DNA of 64,000 bases from Volutella citrinella. Its lineage: Eukaryota; Ascomycota; Sordariomycetes; Hypocreales; Nectriaceae. This document shows positions 44,223 to 55,790 of this stretch, piece after piece; position 1 is the stretch's first letter, and every line of letters begins with the position of its first letter. The notes beneath the pieces were generated by a model. That model saw nothing but the letters and a program-made list of their open reading frames with translations. It ran no database searches and was not told the DNA's origin. The translations under genes were made by a program, and so were the position numbers. Location: assembly GCA_034401135.1 (NCBI GenBank), contig JAWZSP010000001.1, positions 62,001 to 126,000 of the forward strand, in the 5' to 3' direction.

Positions 44223-45094
44223 GATGTTCGTTCCAGGGCGTGGGGGGGAGCCTGGCGACCCAGTGCTTGGAGGAAATATCAGATTCCCAATTATCACGAT
44301 AGTTGTCAAATACTGTTTCTGAGGAATACAGATCCCAGGTCTTCGAATCGCACTGGGACATCAATGAAACGGGAGATATCAAGGCCATCCCGTGGCCTTT
44401 CCTCGCTGGTTGCGTCCTTGACTCAGTACCCTGCTCATTGGCAAGCTTTAGACTAGGCTGAACTGGGCAATGGGTGGTACTTGGCATCATGCGTGCTCAT
44501 TGGCCCTATTTTTCCAGGTGGGGCAACTCATGTCTGATCACCACCCGACCTGGACGCGTCGAGGCATCAGATAGCAAGCCCACGATCCATTCAAATGCTT
44601 TACTCTTCTCGGACTCCCTGCAAGGTTCCCTCTACCGATGCGTGGCGATATGACATTGAGGCTTCGCATTCAGCGCTCCCTAGTGTCACATTGCTCGGAA
44701 TCGAGGTAGCGTTTTCCGTTTGCACGTCCCTACTTACCCTGTTTGTGTAACATAGCTTGCGGTTATATTTCATGCATCATATACAACTACTACCAATCAA
44801 GCCACGTTTCTGCTCGTACTGTAGCAGAACAGCAGTCAGTCAGTCACTCTTGGATGGTTCGCTTAGCTACCCACGTATCTGATCAGTGGCATCGCGACAG
44901 GGACCTGTGTATAGGGTAGTGGCACGTATCAGTTGGCTGGCTCTGCAAGTGCCCAATTGGGTAAGACTACTCGGATTGGACCAGGACCAGCCACTATAGC
45001 CAGTGCTACCCCCTGCCGCCCCTCAATTCCAGGTGAGGGAGAGGCAGTCGGTATTCATCCAAGATCACACCAGGAGCCATCATAAATTGGTCAC
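44223..45094. promoter_or_regulatory. Upstream region of Zn2Cys6 regulator
   Basis: No gene is supported. A CAGTCAGTCAGTCACT micro-repeat lies at about 44832-44847. I find no other structure. Confidence 0.4.
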
Positions 45095-47740
45095 ATGGAG
45101 ACCATTACACTCCCAATAAGCAGCGATGCGACTCCCCCAGCTGCCATGGCGCATACACACGTCCGACTGGCGCCCTTTCAGCGCACCAAGGTGACATTGG
45201 CTTGCGATGCCTGTCGCCGGCATCGCGTATGCTCCCATCCATCTCTCCGCACAATATCTTTTTCCACTAAGTTGCTTTTGACGCAGGTGAAATGCACAGG
45301 CTCGCATCCTTGCTCATTCTGTGCCGAGAACAACCATAGCTGCATCTTTGACAGCAAGAGTCGAGGGCGTCGTGGCCCTCGGCCCCGGCGTCCTCCGCCA
45401 CCGCGCGTGATACACAATATTGCCCCTGCCCCCCAGAATGGAGAACCCGCTGTGTCGAGCCATGGGGGGTCAGTGGCGGTCGAGGCGAAATCCGCAAACT
45501 CGACGACTTCACGGCCCTCTCCCCCAGACGTTGTTCAGACCCTAGAAACTGTTGTCGTGGCGACAGGGGACGCCATCAGTCCTTCTCAGGAAGAGTCTGC
45601 ACTCCAGGACGAGGACGAAATGGACCCCAAGATTCCCGATGCGTGCACGTGGAGCGGTGAGCTTGCGGAACTCATCGGCGCAGACCTGGAAACTATCGAC
45701 CAGGAATGCGTGCCCATCTCCCAGGCCTCTGGCCTCCACGCCCATGTCAAACCTACCTCTGAACCCAGCATTTTCGGGGTTGTGGGCTTGGTTGCCCACT
45801 TACTAGAGCTATTCTATCGCTGCTCCGATACGCTCATTAAGCGCGTGGTTCCTTCATCGGCGTTATTCCCAATGATAAAGAACAAGACGGCACCCAAAGG
45901 CCTCATATATGCCATGTGCACTTCGAGTATGCGATACTCGCTGCATCCTGTTGCTTCCAAAGACAAAAATGGGGCTTCGCATCTGCGGCTGGCGTTTTGG
46001 ACACTGGCAAAAGCGTCACTGGCCTCCTTGGCGGATGATATGCCGAGGCTTGACCACCTCCAAACGTTGTGTGTACTGATCCATTACGACGCAGCGACTT
46101 CTCATGGTCAAAGGGCGTGGTTGAATCTAGGTAGGTAGCCTCCCATTTCATGTACGTGTGCTAATGGAATCTCATCTCAGCTACCGCAAGGAGCTTGGTG
46201 CAGCTCCGTCGAGCCAGGAGCCAAGTTATGCCAGAGGAGACAAACGGTCTCGCAGCTGTTGAAGAGTACCTCGCCATCGCTGAGATGACTCAAACCCTTG
46301 GACATGCTGCTCTGCAAAACAATATGATGCGCCTGGGACTCGTGCAGCCATCCCTAGAGGATTCACGAGCAACGCAACTAGCCAAGGCAATGAGCCTCAT
46401 GGCCCGCATCAATAACCTCCGCTCTGTCTCGTTAGACTCTCAGGATCCGTCTGCCTGGAAAGCCGATTCAGAATTCAGGGCCTTGCAAAACCGGCTCGAG
46501 GAGTACATCATTCACAACCCTGGAACTCCCTGTTTCACAGATGAAGAAGGCTGTGAAGAAGACGTGGCTCTCGACACGTCGCGTGTACTGGTTCATCGGT
46601 GCTGTGATATTCTCCTAAACCGTGTATTCCTACCGATTCCCGAGCCTCGAGGCACGGGGCAAGAGTCCTCGAGTCCACCACACTGCATCGACTTTCCTGG
46701 CGCGCCACCCCTCTTTTTAAGGGAGCGCATCAATCGTTGCGAGGCCAGCGCCGAAGCGATATCTCACATAGCACAAGAGGTGGTCAAGCATGGATGCTTC
46801 TTCCTGGTACGTTACACAGCCAGTCTACAAAGCCAAATCTGTCAAGCATAATGCGGATGCGTACTGACAGCTCGTGTCGTTGTTAGCAAATGCCGTTGCT
46901 CGGGTACTGCTGCATGCAAAGCGTCTTTGTGATAATCAATCAGCTGCACCGGCATCCAAACCCGCAGCAAGGATGCTCAAAGATTATAGAAAACCTCAAG
47001 TTTCTTCTCGTTGTTCTAGCGGCGGTGCGTCAATTCTACGCTCCTGCTGAGGAATGGGTAAGTGGAGGGCATCCATATCATCCAAATCCGTTGTCAACTG
47101 ACCAAAACAACTCGTCTGTATTTAGTTGGACGCAGTACTTCGCGCACACAGCCATGAAACGCCTTTGCCAGACCAACAAAGTGGGCCGGAGACAGCATTT
47201 GCCTCCTTCTTCAGTCGATATGCGGACATACAAGAACCTCCCTTCGTGCCGCTTGTCCCACGGCCTGTCTTAGCGCCAGTCAATAACTCGCAGCAGCGAC
47301 AAAATCCAGAGCCCCAAAGTCAGGGACAATCGGCAACTGTCAACAGCTCTAGCCAAGTCTCGTGGATCCAAAGCTACACTAACCATTTGGCCGACGAATT
47401 GGAAGTTGACGACGAGGATCAAGCGCGGCATGCATCGCGCACTTGGGCCAATGGACTCGATGAGCCCGGGTTGACGTCAGGGAGAGGAAGCCAGGGACTG
47501 GGTGGCGATGCAGCGCCCGAGGATTCCGACAATTCCGACATGGCTTTCACAAGCTGGGCGGCCGGGATGGATATGGATGGCAGCGGCATCGGATGGCCAA
47601 CCAATGGCGACTTGACTATTCCCAACCTGGCCGAATTGGTCCCCGACTTCCTGGGCGAGAGCGTGGGGCTGGATCTAGACCTGCTGCTGGGCCCAGATCT
47701 TTTCTTTGCGCCATACGGGGACGGCTTTATTAGAGATTAA
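45095..47740 (+). CDS. Zn(II)2Cys6 transcription factor
   Basis: The start at 45095 gives a 35-residue lead and then the zinc cluster A-C-D-A-C-R-R-H-R, interrupted by intron 45227-45286 (GTATGC...CAG, a multiple of three) and completed by V-K-C-T-G-S-H-P-C-S-F-C...S-C. Spacing C-x2-C-x6-C-x5-C-x2-C-x6-C. A basic, proline-rich stretch (R-G-R-R-G-P-R-P-R-R-P-P) follows as nuclear signal or linker. Further exons about 45287-46130, 46181-46806, 46887-47056 and 47127-47740. The middle has the fungal-specific regulatory domain. The C-terminus is rich in Asp, Gly and Ser with W-x-x-G-M-D-M-D patches, typical of an acidic activation domain. The neighbour in the same direction is another Zn2Cys6 gene. 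Confidence 0.83.
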
Positions 47741-48190
47741 TACAGGACATCGGTCGCATGGCCGCGATCTCTAGTGTCAGTGGAGGATATTGGCTGCTGG
47801 GTAGACTAGGGTGTAGTCAGGAAATAATAAACACGTCCATATGCCCCGACCTGGTTCATCCCAACACACGGTGCGGACACGGGACGACATGACACAGTCA
47901 AGCTCGGAAATGGAACCGATTTCCATCCCAACCCCGCATCCTATCGGGGTGGGTCACGCTAGGGGGTGACTAGCCTCAACTCGATGATAAGCCGTGGGGC
48001 TAGCAGTCTGCAGACAACCACATGGAACCCGGCTATCTGGGGTAATGTCTTCCCTCTCCCCGACACATCGCCGAGCTCAGATTACACGCCCAACACCGGG
48101 GCATCAGCGTCATCTGCCTACTATAATCCATTTACCTGCCCGTCGACTGTGCGTGCCACTTTTATACATTGCCTTGCACTCCGGTCAGCA
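47741..48190. promoter_or_regulatory. Short region between two regulators with an inverted repeat
   Basis: A perfect inverted repeat GGAAAT...ATTTCC with a 7-bp spacer is at 47906-47924. It is followed by CCCCGCATCCTATCGGGG-like sequence (about 47932-47950). It lies about 270 bp before the start at 48191 and is a candidate regulator site. No gene is seen. Confidence 0.4.
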
Positions 48191-49960
48191 ATGGTCCTGA
48201 TGGAGAAGACCATCCTGAGCCCCGGAGTCGAGAACGACGCGGGCGCCTGCTGGACTTGTCTCCAACACGGGCGGCAGTGCGATCTCGCCCTTCCGGGTAA
48301 GTCTTCCGTTTCCCTGCCATAGATGTCGTCTAACACTCGTGCAGGGTGTCGAACCTGTCGTGAGCACCGTGTCACTTGCTCCGGGTTCCAAGTGAGGCTA
48401 TCTTGGCCTGCGCACATGCTGGGACCGAACGACGACCGCAAGCAGAGGAGACGCTCCTCCGCCTCGTCCAAACGGCGATACTCCATATCCTCACATGCCT
48501 CCGACCGCTCCGACAGTGCTCGCCTGGCCGCAGTGTCTCCGCTGGGCCCAGCCAAAGAGAGCTTCTACTTGACACATTATTTCCGTACGTAGGATCCAAC
48601 CCTTCTCAGCCCACGCTCCGCATTTATTCATACGTGAGGCTTGCAGAGAATATATCCAGAATCGCCCTCGCCATTGATCATGACGGCAACGGGTACCGAT
48701 CACTGATGCCAATGGCTCTCTCCGAGCCTTGCATCCACGACGCAGTTCTCGCTGTCGCGGCGTCGCATCATAGCCGCTGGCAACGCATGCCAGATAACGC
48801 CTCTCGCGGGTACCTCCAGGCGGCATACAAAGGTCTTCGTGGGCGGTTCAATAACCCCGAACTGACTAACAACCCCGTCACACTGATATGCATGCTGCTT
48901 CTGGTGTCATACGAGGTAAGATCAACTGTCAGGAAGCTTGATCTCATTCGGACCTTTAGCACCCAAGGCTTATCAAGTTGCTCAACAGGTCTTCTCTGGT
49001 TCGAGTCGTTGGAAAACCCATCTCAACGCCATCCGAGGTTGGATCCAAAGTCGTAGTGATTTCTTGGACGTGGCCGCGTTTCTGAAAACCTGGGTCTGCC
49101 TCGTAGAGACACAGAATGCTGTGAATCTTGGCAGTTCGACCACGATTCCTGAGCTGGATGACTGGATGAATACCACAGCGTCAGATCAAGGGAACACGCT
49201 AGACGCCCTGTTTGGGTGCTCGACTCAGCTCCCGAAGCTTATGGTATGTTCTACACCCCCAGTTTGCCTCGCGAGGTATCACTTCCTGCCGCAGTAGTGC
49301 CCTTGACTTTGATTTCCATCTGCATATCCCATGAAACTGACTGTTTCCTAGTACACTGCCGCCAGGCTGCATCTGGAATCGAGAAACCCCATGGCTGATG
49401 GCGAAGCGATTCGGACAAAGGCCGCCGCTCTTCAGGAGCAGATCCGGGCCACCAAGATCGAAGAGGCAGCAGAGCTCAAAATTGGCCTGTCGTGTAATCC
49501 TTCCTCGCAAGAGTTCTCTACCAGTCTTGGGATGGACAGGGAAGACCTACGTCGCCGGGCCATCGCTACCGCCGAGATCTTTCGGCACTCGTGCCATATA
49601 TACGTGCACCGTATCGCGCATGGGCCAGCACAACCCTTGACGCCAGAGATTCAGCAGTCACTCGATGAGGCTATGCAGTTGCTCACCCTGGTTCCTGACG
49701 CCATGGGGCCGGGCGGAAACCTGGGCTGGTGTCTTGTCGTGCTTGGGTCGGAGCTGGGTAGCGAAAGCGCAGAGCAGCGTGAGTACATCAGCTCCCGCTG
49801 GCAGGGGTTGCACTTATTGGGAATCTACAACAGCAAAAGTGGACAAAAGATACTTGATGAAGTCTGGAGCCACAGGGATCTGGTTCGTCGGGGTTATGCA
49901 TCGCCGGAAACTTGGCAGGATACTATGCAGCGGATTGGCCAGTCTCAGATTCTCGTGTAG
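48191..49960 (+). CDS. Zn(II)2Cys6 transcription factor
   Basis: Exon 1 (48191-48296) encodes the first half of the cluster (A-C-W-T-C-L-Q-H-G-R-Q-C). Intron 48297-48344 (48 nt) splits it, and exon 2 brings C-R-T-C-R-E-H-R-V-T-C. Spacing C-x2-C-x6-C-x6-C-x2-C-x6-C. A Ser/Arg-rich linker follows, then F-Y-L-T-H-Y-F, a short intron (about 48587-48650), and the usual ligand-domain segment D-G-N-G-Y-R-S-L-M-P-M-A-L-S-E-P. Further exons about 48652-48914, 48990-49242 and 49352-49960. The whole has the pattern of fungal_trans_2-type (ARCA/Pro1-like) regulators of about 470 residues. The start could be further upstream, because the frame is open to 47966; 48191 was chosen as the Met nearest the cluster. 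It probably regulates genes in 36-54 kb. Confidence 0.8.
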
Positions 49961-50053
49961 TACTCTCGCACAGCTATGAACTACTACTGCATCTGTATTA
50001 TATGGGTGGGAAATATTCCAGCGGTTTTATCAATGCTCAGTATCTGAGAAACT

Positions 50054-51450
50054 TCAAAACACAGCGGATCCTTTGCCTCCAGCACACAAGAATCGTACCG
50101 TGAGCAAACATGTGAGGGACATTCCGTAAGCCAGGCCCGCAAACAAGATCAGACCCTTGTATGCGCCGTCTGATGCTTCGAGCATCTGTCCCGCGAGTGG
50201 TGTGCCGAGTAGTGACCTGCAAGCGGGTGTATTTGTGTTAGTCGTACGAGTCTAATCACTGGCTAAGACACCTCCACATACCCAATGCCGCTGATTGCGT
50301 ATACTGCCGTAAATGTTCTGCCGTAGTGTTTGGTCTCGCATAGTTGGCCGATGCACACCGGCACTAAACTGACGGTGCTGCCGCTGCCGATGCCGAAGAG
50401 GAGCACAAATGCTATGAGACCTCCCCGTGTGGCGCCTATCGCGGGTAGCCAGATGCATAATATAGAAACCAGGCTAAGCAATGTCGCTGCGATCAGCATG
50501 TTGAAACGCCCGGTCTTGTCAGCGAGCCAGCCTGGCAGCCAACGCCCGCTGAGGGAGCCAACGTTCATCAACGTGACCATCATGTATGCCTCTCGCGAGG
50601 ACATGCCACTTCTCACGGCAAAGGAAGCCACGTAGACCATAGGAATGAAGAAGCCAATCTGATCGAAAACTCCGCCGATGGTCAAGATGGCGATGCGATG
50701 GTCCAATAAGACGCCCAGGTCTGGCAGTACGCTCTCGTGCGCTTTGGCAACCTCGTCGATCCTACCACGCATGAGTCCAACAGCGCCCACGACAAATGGT
50801 AGCATTACTAGGGCCAACGCCCTCATACTCCATGCGAACCCGATATTGGGGAGCAGGGAGGTCAGCATGAGTGGGCACACAATGCCGCCCACGCTCCCGC
50901 CACAGATGGCAAGACCCGTCGCCAGGCCGCGTCGTCTCATGAACCAGTGCTGAACAGATCCCACGGCAGCAGTGAAGAGGAGCGCCGTCGACACGCTTCC
51001 GAGCGCCCCAAAACAAATCACGAAATGCCAGTAGCGTTGGCACCATGCCAGCAGGTTGTAGTTCAAGAGCAGCAGCACGGATCCGCTGATGGCAAGTGGC
51101 TTCGGGCCGTGTGCATCGAATACTGGGCCGATGAAGATGGTGAGAGAGAAGCTGAGGAAGTTGTACAGTCCGAATATCCAACCAATGCTTCCTCGACTCA
51201 TGCCCTTGAGCTGATGCATAGATATCCAGTCTTGGTACACGCCGGTGGAGTTCATCATGGACAGCGCCCCGAAGAAGGAGCAGAAGCAGCCAAGGACAGT
51301 AAGCCATGCCGCCGTTCCGCCATCGGGATAAGGGACCTGATGGCCAATGCACTCGGACCGAGGTCCCTCAGCGGCCAGCTGCTGGCCAACAGTACCGGTC
51401 TCTTCTTGGTCCGATGCGCGGATTGTTTGATAGTTGTGCTGAGTCGCCAT
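50054..51450 (-). CDS. MFS transporter of the monocarboxylate-porter type
   Basis: Two exons: 51450 to about 50284, and a last exon ending at 50054 after an intron with GTATGT donor and CTTGCAG acceptor (about 50220-50283). About 440 residues, normal length, with twelve spans. Family features: P-D-G-G-x-x-A-W-L-T-V-L-G in span 1, R-R-R-G-L-A-T-G-L-A-I-C-G-G-S-V-G-G between spans 4 and 5, and A-D-K-T-G-R-F-N after span 8. Fungal members carry carboxylates, riboflavin or small aromatic acids, or export secondary metabolites. It converges on the regulator at 48191 and is divergent (284 bp) from the EutQ-like gene. Likely uptake of an acidic substrate, or efflux. Confidence 0.85.
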
Positions 51451-51734
51451 GGTGAACAGTTTGATGATGGAACTTTGCGGACGCCTTTGTCACTGGTCAC
51501 CAGAGAATTTTGTCCTGATCAAGCCGGAGACAATGGATGCCTTTTGGGTCCTAGCAAGAGATTTGGGCCAGTGGCTGGATAAAATCATCATTGGCCGCTT
51601 CTGCCCCATGGGGCTCCACACGATGTTGGCTCGAGGGGTTATATAGCGATGCGATTGTCCCAACCGAATGATGGATTGAGAAATTCTTTCATCCATTTCT
51701 ATTTAACAAAGCCATAACCTTGAGACTAGCCAAG
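51451..51734. promoter_or_regulatory. Bidirectional promoter between MFS transporter and EutQ-like gene
   Basis: A compact 284-bp divergent interval with GGGGTTATATAGCGATGCG at about 51635-51655, a TATA-like box for the minus or plus gene. No further motif is recognised. Confidence 0.4.
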
Positions 51735-52242
51735 ATGGTTTTTGAATGGACAACAGAAGCCGCGTTTCACCGTGTCCCAAAGCTCAATCCAGGACCCGGA
51801 AACGTCTACTTCAGTGAGTTCCGACCCCGAATGACGATATTCTCAGGCTCTGCCATGGCTACATTGTGATCTGATGCTGCAATCTAGCTGATGTTTTCAC
51901 CTCGGCTGGAACGAGTGTCGCTCGACCTCTCACTGGATCCATGTTCTTCCTCGACGTTATTGACAAGCCGGAGCCCGCTCCCAAATATGACTTTGATGAG
52001 ACGGGTGTGGTCCTGAAGGGTAGACACGGCGAAACTTCCAAGCCACGTACTTTGCTGATCAAGATAATCCAGGAGAGCTCCATGTCAAGGACGAGGCTGG
52101 TAATGAGGCCAAGCTGTTCCCCGGCGATACCTTTTTCATCCATCGGGGAAGTTTGATCACTTTCTCCACCCCTCGCTATGCGGTGGCTTACAAATGCTCC
52201 GGCCGTCTTGCACTTCCAGAGTACCTTGCGTCAAAGATTTGA
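51735..52242 (+). CDS. EutQ-like / cupin-domain small protein
   Basis: Three exons: 51735-51813, 51888-52019, 52073-52242. The introns 51814-51887 and 52020-52072 have GTGAGT and GTAGAC donors. The product is about 126 residues and forms a small beta-barrel: V-V-L-K-G-E-L-H-V-K-D...K-L-F-P-G-D-T-F-F-I-H-R-G-S, a cupin signature as in ethanolamine utilisation protein EutQ and related fungal proteins. The usual pair of metal-binding His is not complete here (one in the first motif, one in the second). Fungal EutQ-like proteins are often found beside amine or choline genes. It is divergent from the MFS transporter. Role unknown; perhaps a sugar or amine isomerase-like or binding protein. Confidence 0.75.
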
Positions 52243-52395
52243 ATAGAACATTGCTTAGTGAACACATGATAACACAGATGCGCAAGTGATTTTATGGCTC
52301 AAGTCTCATAGCTCAGGCTCGTAGTTAGGGCCGGATGCCAACTGTAGAGCACCCTGGGTCCATACGTTCATTTTCTTACAGGTAGAGCATGGCCT

Positions 52396-54086
52396 CTACA
52401 AGCTATCAACGGTCCTTTTCTTCAGCCTAACGTCCACTCCTTCCTGGCGGACAAACCACGAGTTTTGCAACGTCCAAGTAGCGTCTGGGTCACTCAGCTC
52501 AAGCTTGATCGTGAAATGCAGTGGTCAGCAATAGAAATGACATCGTTTCCCGCAGTGGTACTTACATTATAGGTAAGAAACAGGGTCGGCAGCATCTTAT
52601 AAATCTCCAGCAGGCTGATGTTCTTACCAATGCACGATCTGTGTCCCTTTCCAAATGTCATGGTAGCGCCCGTCATTGCTTTCAACCGCACGTCGAAGCT
52701 TGCTGCATCTTCGCCCTCGCCCCGAAGCCATCTCTCCGGACGGAACTGATCGACATCACGCCCGAAGATGTCCATGTTCCGGTGCATAACCCAGGGCGAG
52801 GCACCAACTATGGTTCCTGCCGGCAGGGTAACTCCGCACTCCAAGGAAAAGCCCTGACTAGGCACCAATCGTTCCAGTATGAGTCCGACGGCCGGGTGCA
52901 GCCGCAAAGCCTCCTTGACAACACAGTCAAAGTACGGGAGCTGCTGGCTTTCCCGCCACGTCACTGGGAGGCTGAGCTGACCAGCCGCTCTGTGACTGTC
53001 AAGCTCCTCTTGTAGCTTCGCGTACACTGCAGGGTGCTTCAATGTGTAGTACACAATCGCACGCAGAGAGATGGCTGTCGTGTCAGACCCAGCGAACATG
53101 TTCGTAACCATGTAAGAAAACACTTGCTGATCATCAACGACATCCGGGTGGGTTTCCTTGGCACGTAGGAATCTATCGACAAAATCCCCCCGCAAGGGAA
53201 CAATGTCGGGCTTGACGGCATTCAGCTGCGATTCGTTCAGTCGAGCCATGAGTTTGTCGCGAGCAAACTCGGCCACCGGGCCTGTCGGGCGCGCAAAAAA
53301 GCCCCAGATTGGATTTTTCTTTAGCCAGTAGTCGGCCCAGGGGATTTGGCCAATCATCGCATTATAGTCCATGGTCGTGTTAAGTGACTCGATGATGCCG
53401 CCAATGTCACGGCCCTGGTCGAGGAAGCCAAAGCTCTCGCTACAAGTGATTTCCCCAATCACATCGAAGGCATAGTACTGAAGCCATTCGAATATGGAGA
53501 AGCTCTGGTTTGTGCGACCATAGCGCGTGTCGAGTTGCTCCAGCAACTTGGTAATGGTGCGGTCGACTAACGGTTCGTAGTCTGTCAAGGCCGTCATACT
53601 GTACGCATTGGCAACTGGACGTTTGATCCTGGCGTGGAAGCCTTCGTCGATGGTGGTGAAGATGGTCGGGGTGGTTTTCCCATTTGCCAATTGCTGCTGA
53701 ACAAGATAGAATGCGCTCTGAGCCTGTCAGCCTGGGCTCGTTGCATGACATGACCCTTTAAGAGCACGGACCTTTGCGAATCCCCCTTTCAATCCGTAGA
53801 TTTTGTTCACATCACGCGGATTGCGAAGACTGATGCAGTTCGGACCGAGTCTCACACAATCCCCATACTTGTTGTGCAGTTGGACCAGCGACACCTGGTT
53901 GTCGCCTCTGGACACATTGAGCAATCTATAGAGATTACTCAATTTGGCTGGAATCGGTCCGGGGATGTCTCTGACTCCTGATCTGAAGAGGTTTTTGAAT
54001 ATGCCGATTAAGAAGAGCGCCAATCCTGTCAGGACAGTGAGCATGCAAAGAGTGGCAGTTGCCATTGTTGGTATGGTCTTGGGCAA
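52396..54086 (-). CDS. Cytochrome P450 (pisatin-demethylase-like class), second copy
   Basis: Three exons read left from 54086: the first to about 53772, the second to 52566, and a last exon 52503-52396 after intron 52504-52565 (GTAAGT...AAG, phase 0). A Met at about 54065 (M-A-T-A-T-L-C) may be the true start. Membrane anchor in the first 30 residues. I-helix F-A-G-S-D-T-T-A, helix K K-E-A-L-R-L-H-P, P-E-R-W, heme loop MTFGKGHRSCIGKN with all key residues. About 520 residues. Same P450 type as the gene at 36017-37615, sharing P-W-V-x-H-R-D/N, but clearly diverged. Likely an ER oxygenase acting on an aromatic compound. Confidence 0.87.
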
Positions 54087-54537
54087 ATAAAAGAGTAATC
54101 CGTACAGCCAGTTGAGTCGTACTTCCGCACACTTTTCGGATTATGTCTGCTGCTGTAATAGAAGGATTCCCATTGACTCAAGATGCTTCCGCACGTGCTC
54201 TTAGCAATGACGTGGGTGTCTTGGAGGGAAAAATAGAGCCAATCAAAGATTGATCTTATGTTGGGCTGTTCAGGACCCAGGAGGCCCCACCACAGTATCC
54301 AATGACAGCGTTTTAGTAGAAAACATTCCACAACACTATTCACTAGCCCATCGGAACGGACGGCATCCGACTTTGTAAGAGCAGCTCGAGTTTCTGTGCG
54401 GATTTATTAGGCAGGGCAGGCTGTTTTTTGTACTATAGGGTAGACCTCCTCGGTCTGCACACTACAACACAGTCCTTTGAAAGCCATTTCTATAAGTAAG
54501 ATGGCCGATTTATTATCTAGCCCGAGGCCACTCTTAT
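54087..54537. other. Intergenic region, no gene
   Basis: Promoter of the P450 to the left and 3' flank of the crotonase gene to the right. No element is recognised. Confidence 0.4.
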
Positions 54538-55341
54538 TTACAGCTTGCCTAAGCGCTCAGTTGCTTTTGGCCGCTTTTCCTTGATTCTTTTCAGTCCCTC
54601 CGCAGCCAGCTTCGCAAACAGCGGGCGGGCGAGCAAGTCATTCGTGAATCTAGTCTCATAATACGTAGCCCCAACATGATCCATGTTAGGAACGCGAAGA
54701 GCGACCTCCTTGAGATTGACGGCCAGCTCGGCGCCTCTCTCTGCAATGTGCTTCGCCAGAGTAAGAGAAACCTCCAGCAGCTTTCCTTCGGGGGCGATTT
54801 GGTCGACTAGCCCGACACGGTGAGCCTCCTGGACGCCCATAGGATCTCCCGTGAACAACAGGCGCTTGGCGCGCTGGTGGTTCATCTTGCGGAACATGGG
54901 ATGCATCATCGGGTTCAGCCCATACTTGACTTGGCTTGCTGCAAAAGCAGCATTCTCCGAGGCGATGGTGATGTCCGTCATGTTGGCGACATCCATGCCG
55001 TATCCAGGACAGAGACCGGCGACAGCGCAAATGGTCGGCTTTGGGTAGTCGTAGATGGTGATCATCAGCTTGAGGGCGATGTCAGAGAAGGCCTGCCTCT
55101 CGTCCCCTCCCGTGCCTTCGAGAATGTCAATAGCCCAGCCCGAGCTGAAGAACTGTTCATTGCCGTACAAGAGGATGCAGGCCACATTTTTGTCCTCCTT
55201 GTACCCGTCGAGGAGCTCGAGCATGTCATGGTGGACCTGCCATCCGAGCGTGTTTCGTTTTTCGGGGTAGTTGATCTGGATGATGCCGACACCCTCATCC
55301 ACCCAGGTGTTGACAGTTGCGAGTTTTTTGACGGTGCTCAT
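54538..55341 (-). CDS. Enoyl-CoA hydratase/isomerase (crotonase) family protein
   Basis: Intronless, 267 residues, the usual length. Crotonase fold with oxyanion-hole segments F-F-S-S-G-W-A-I-D (residues about 64-72) and A-V-A-G-L-C-P-G-Y-G-M-D. At the positions where hydratases carry their two catalytic glutamates I read Asp (G-Y-G-M-D) and Gln (A-A-S-Q-V-K-Y-G). So it may not be a classical hydratase; isomerase, lyase, hydrolase or dehalogenase members of the family vary here. It ends R-L-G-K-L, only weakly like a peroxisomal PTS1. Together with the CoA ligase at 58751-60630 and the broken acyl-CoA dehydrogenase, it could shorten the side chain of a CoA-activated acid. Confidence 0.85.
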   Translation of the reverse strand: MSTVKKLATVNTWVDEGVGIIQINYPEKRNTLGWQVHHDMLELLDGYKEDKNVACILLYGNEQFFSSGWAIDILEGTGGDERQAFSDIALKLMITIYDYPKPTICAVAGLCPGYGMDVANMTDITIASENAAFAASQVKYGLNPMMHPMFRKMNHQRAKRLLFTGDPMGVQEAHRVGLVDQIAPEGKLLEVSLTLAKHIAERGAELAVNLKEVALRVPNMDHVGATYYETRFTNDLLARPLFAKLAAEGLKRIKEKRPKATERLGKL

Positions 55342-55790
55342 GGTCAGTAATGTGAGGCTGTCGTTGACAGAATTGGTAGACTTAGTATAGAAGTGGTAGA
55401 AGAGATGCAGCTCGTGCTTGCATCACTGAGTTCGTGTACACTTAAGTTCTAATTGTCATAATACTGCTCATCTGGGGCAACCAATCGGCTTGAAATTATC
55501 GGGACCGGAAGCGCTAATGATGTTCGGCTCGGGACGAAGGCGGGGGTACTTTACACCTGTCTCGCCGACCAGGTGGGGTGACATGCTTGCCTTGGCTTTC
55601 CCATGGAAAACTCGGACTTGCGAATCAGGCAATCGTCACATGAGCCGAGGAGAGGACGGGGGTGATTAGAATTCTTCTGGCACGGGAAAAGGAGAGGATG
55701 GGTGCAGGCCCTTGTCGGCATAGTCCGTATCGCGATCCCACAGGCCAGTCTTGAAGTATATACGCAAGGATAAAGTAGGTAGAGTAATTA
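55342..55790. promoter_or_regulatory. Upstream region of the crotonase gene
   Basis: No gene is seen. TATCGGGACCGGAAGC (about 55498-55513) and GGCTCGGGACG (about 55527-55537) are CGG/CCG-rich sequences that only partly resemble the motif of the left region. Confidence 0.35.
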
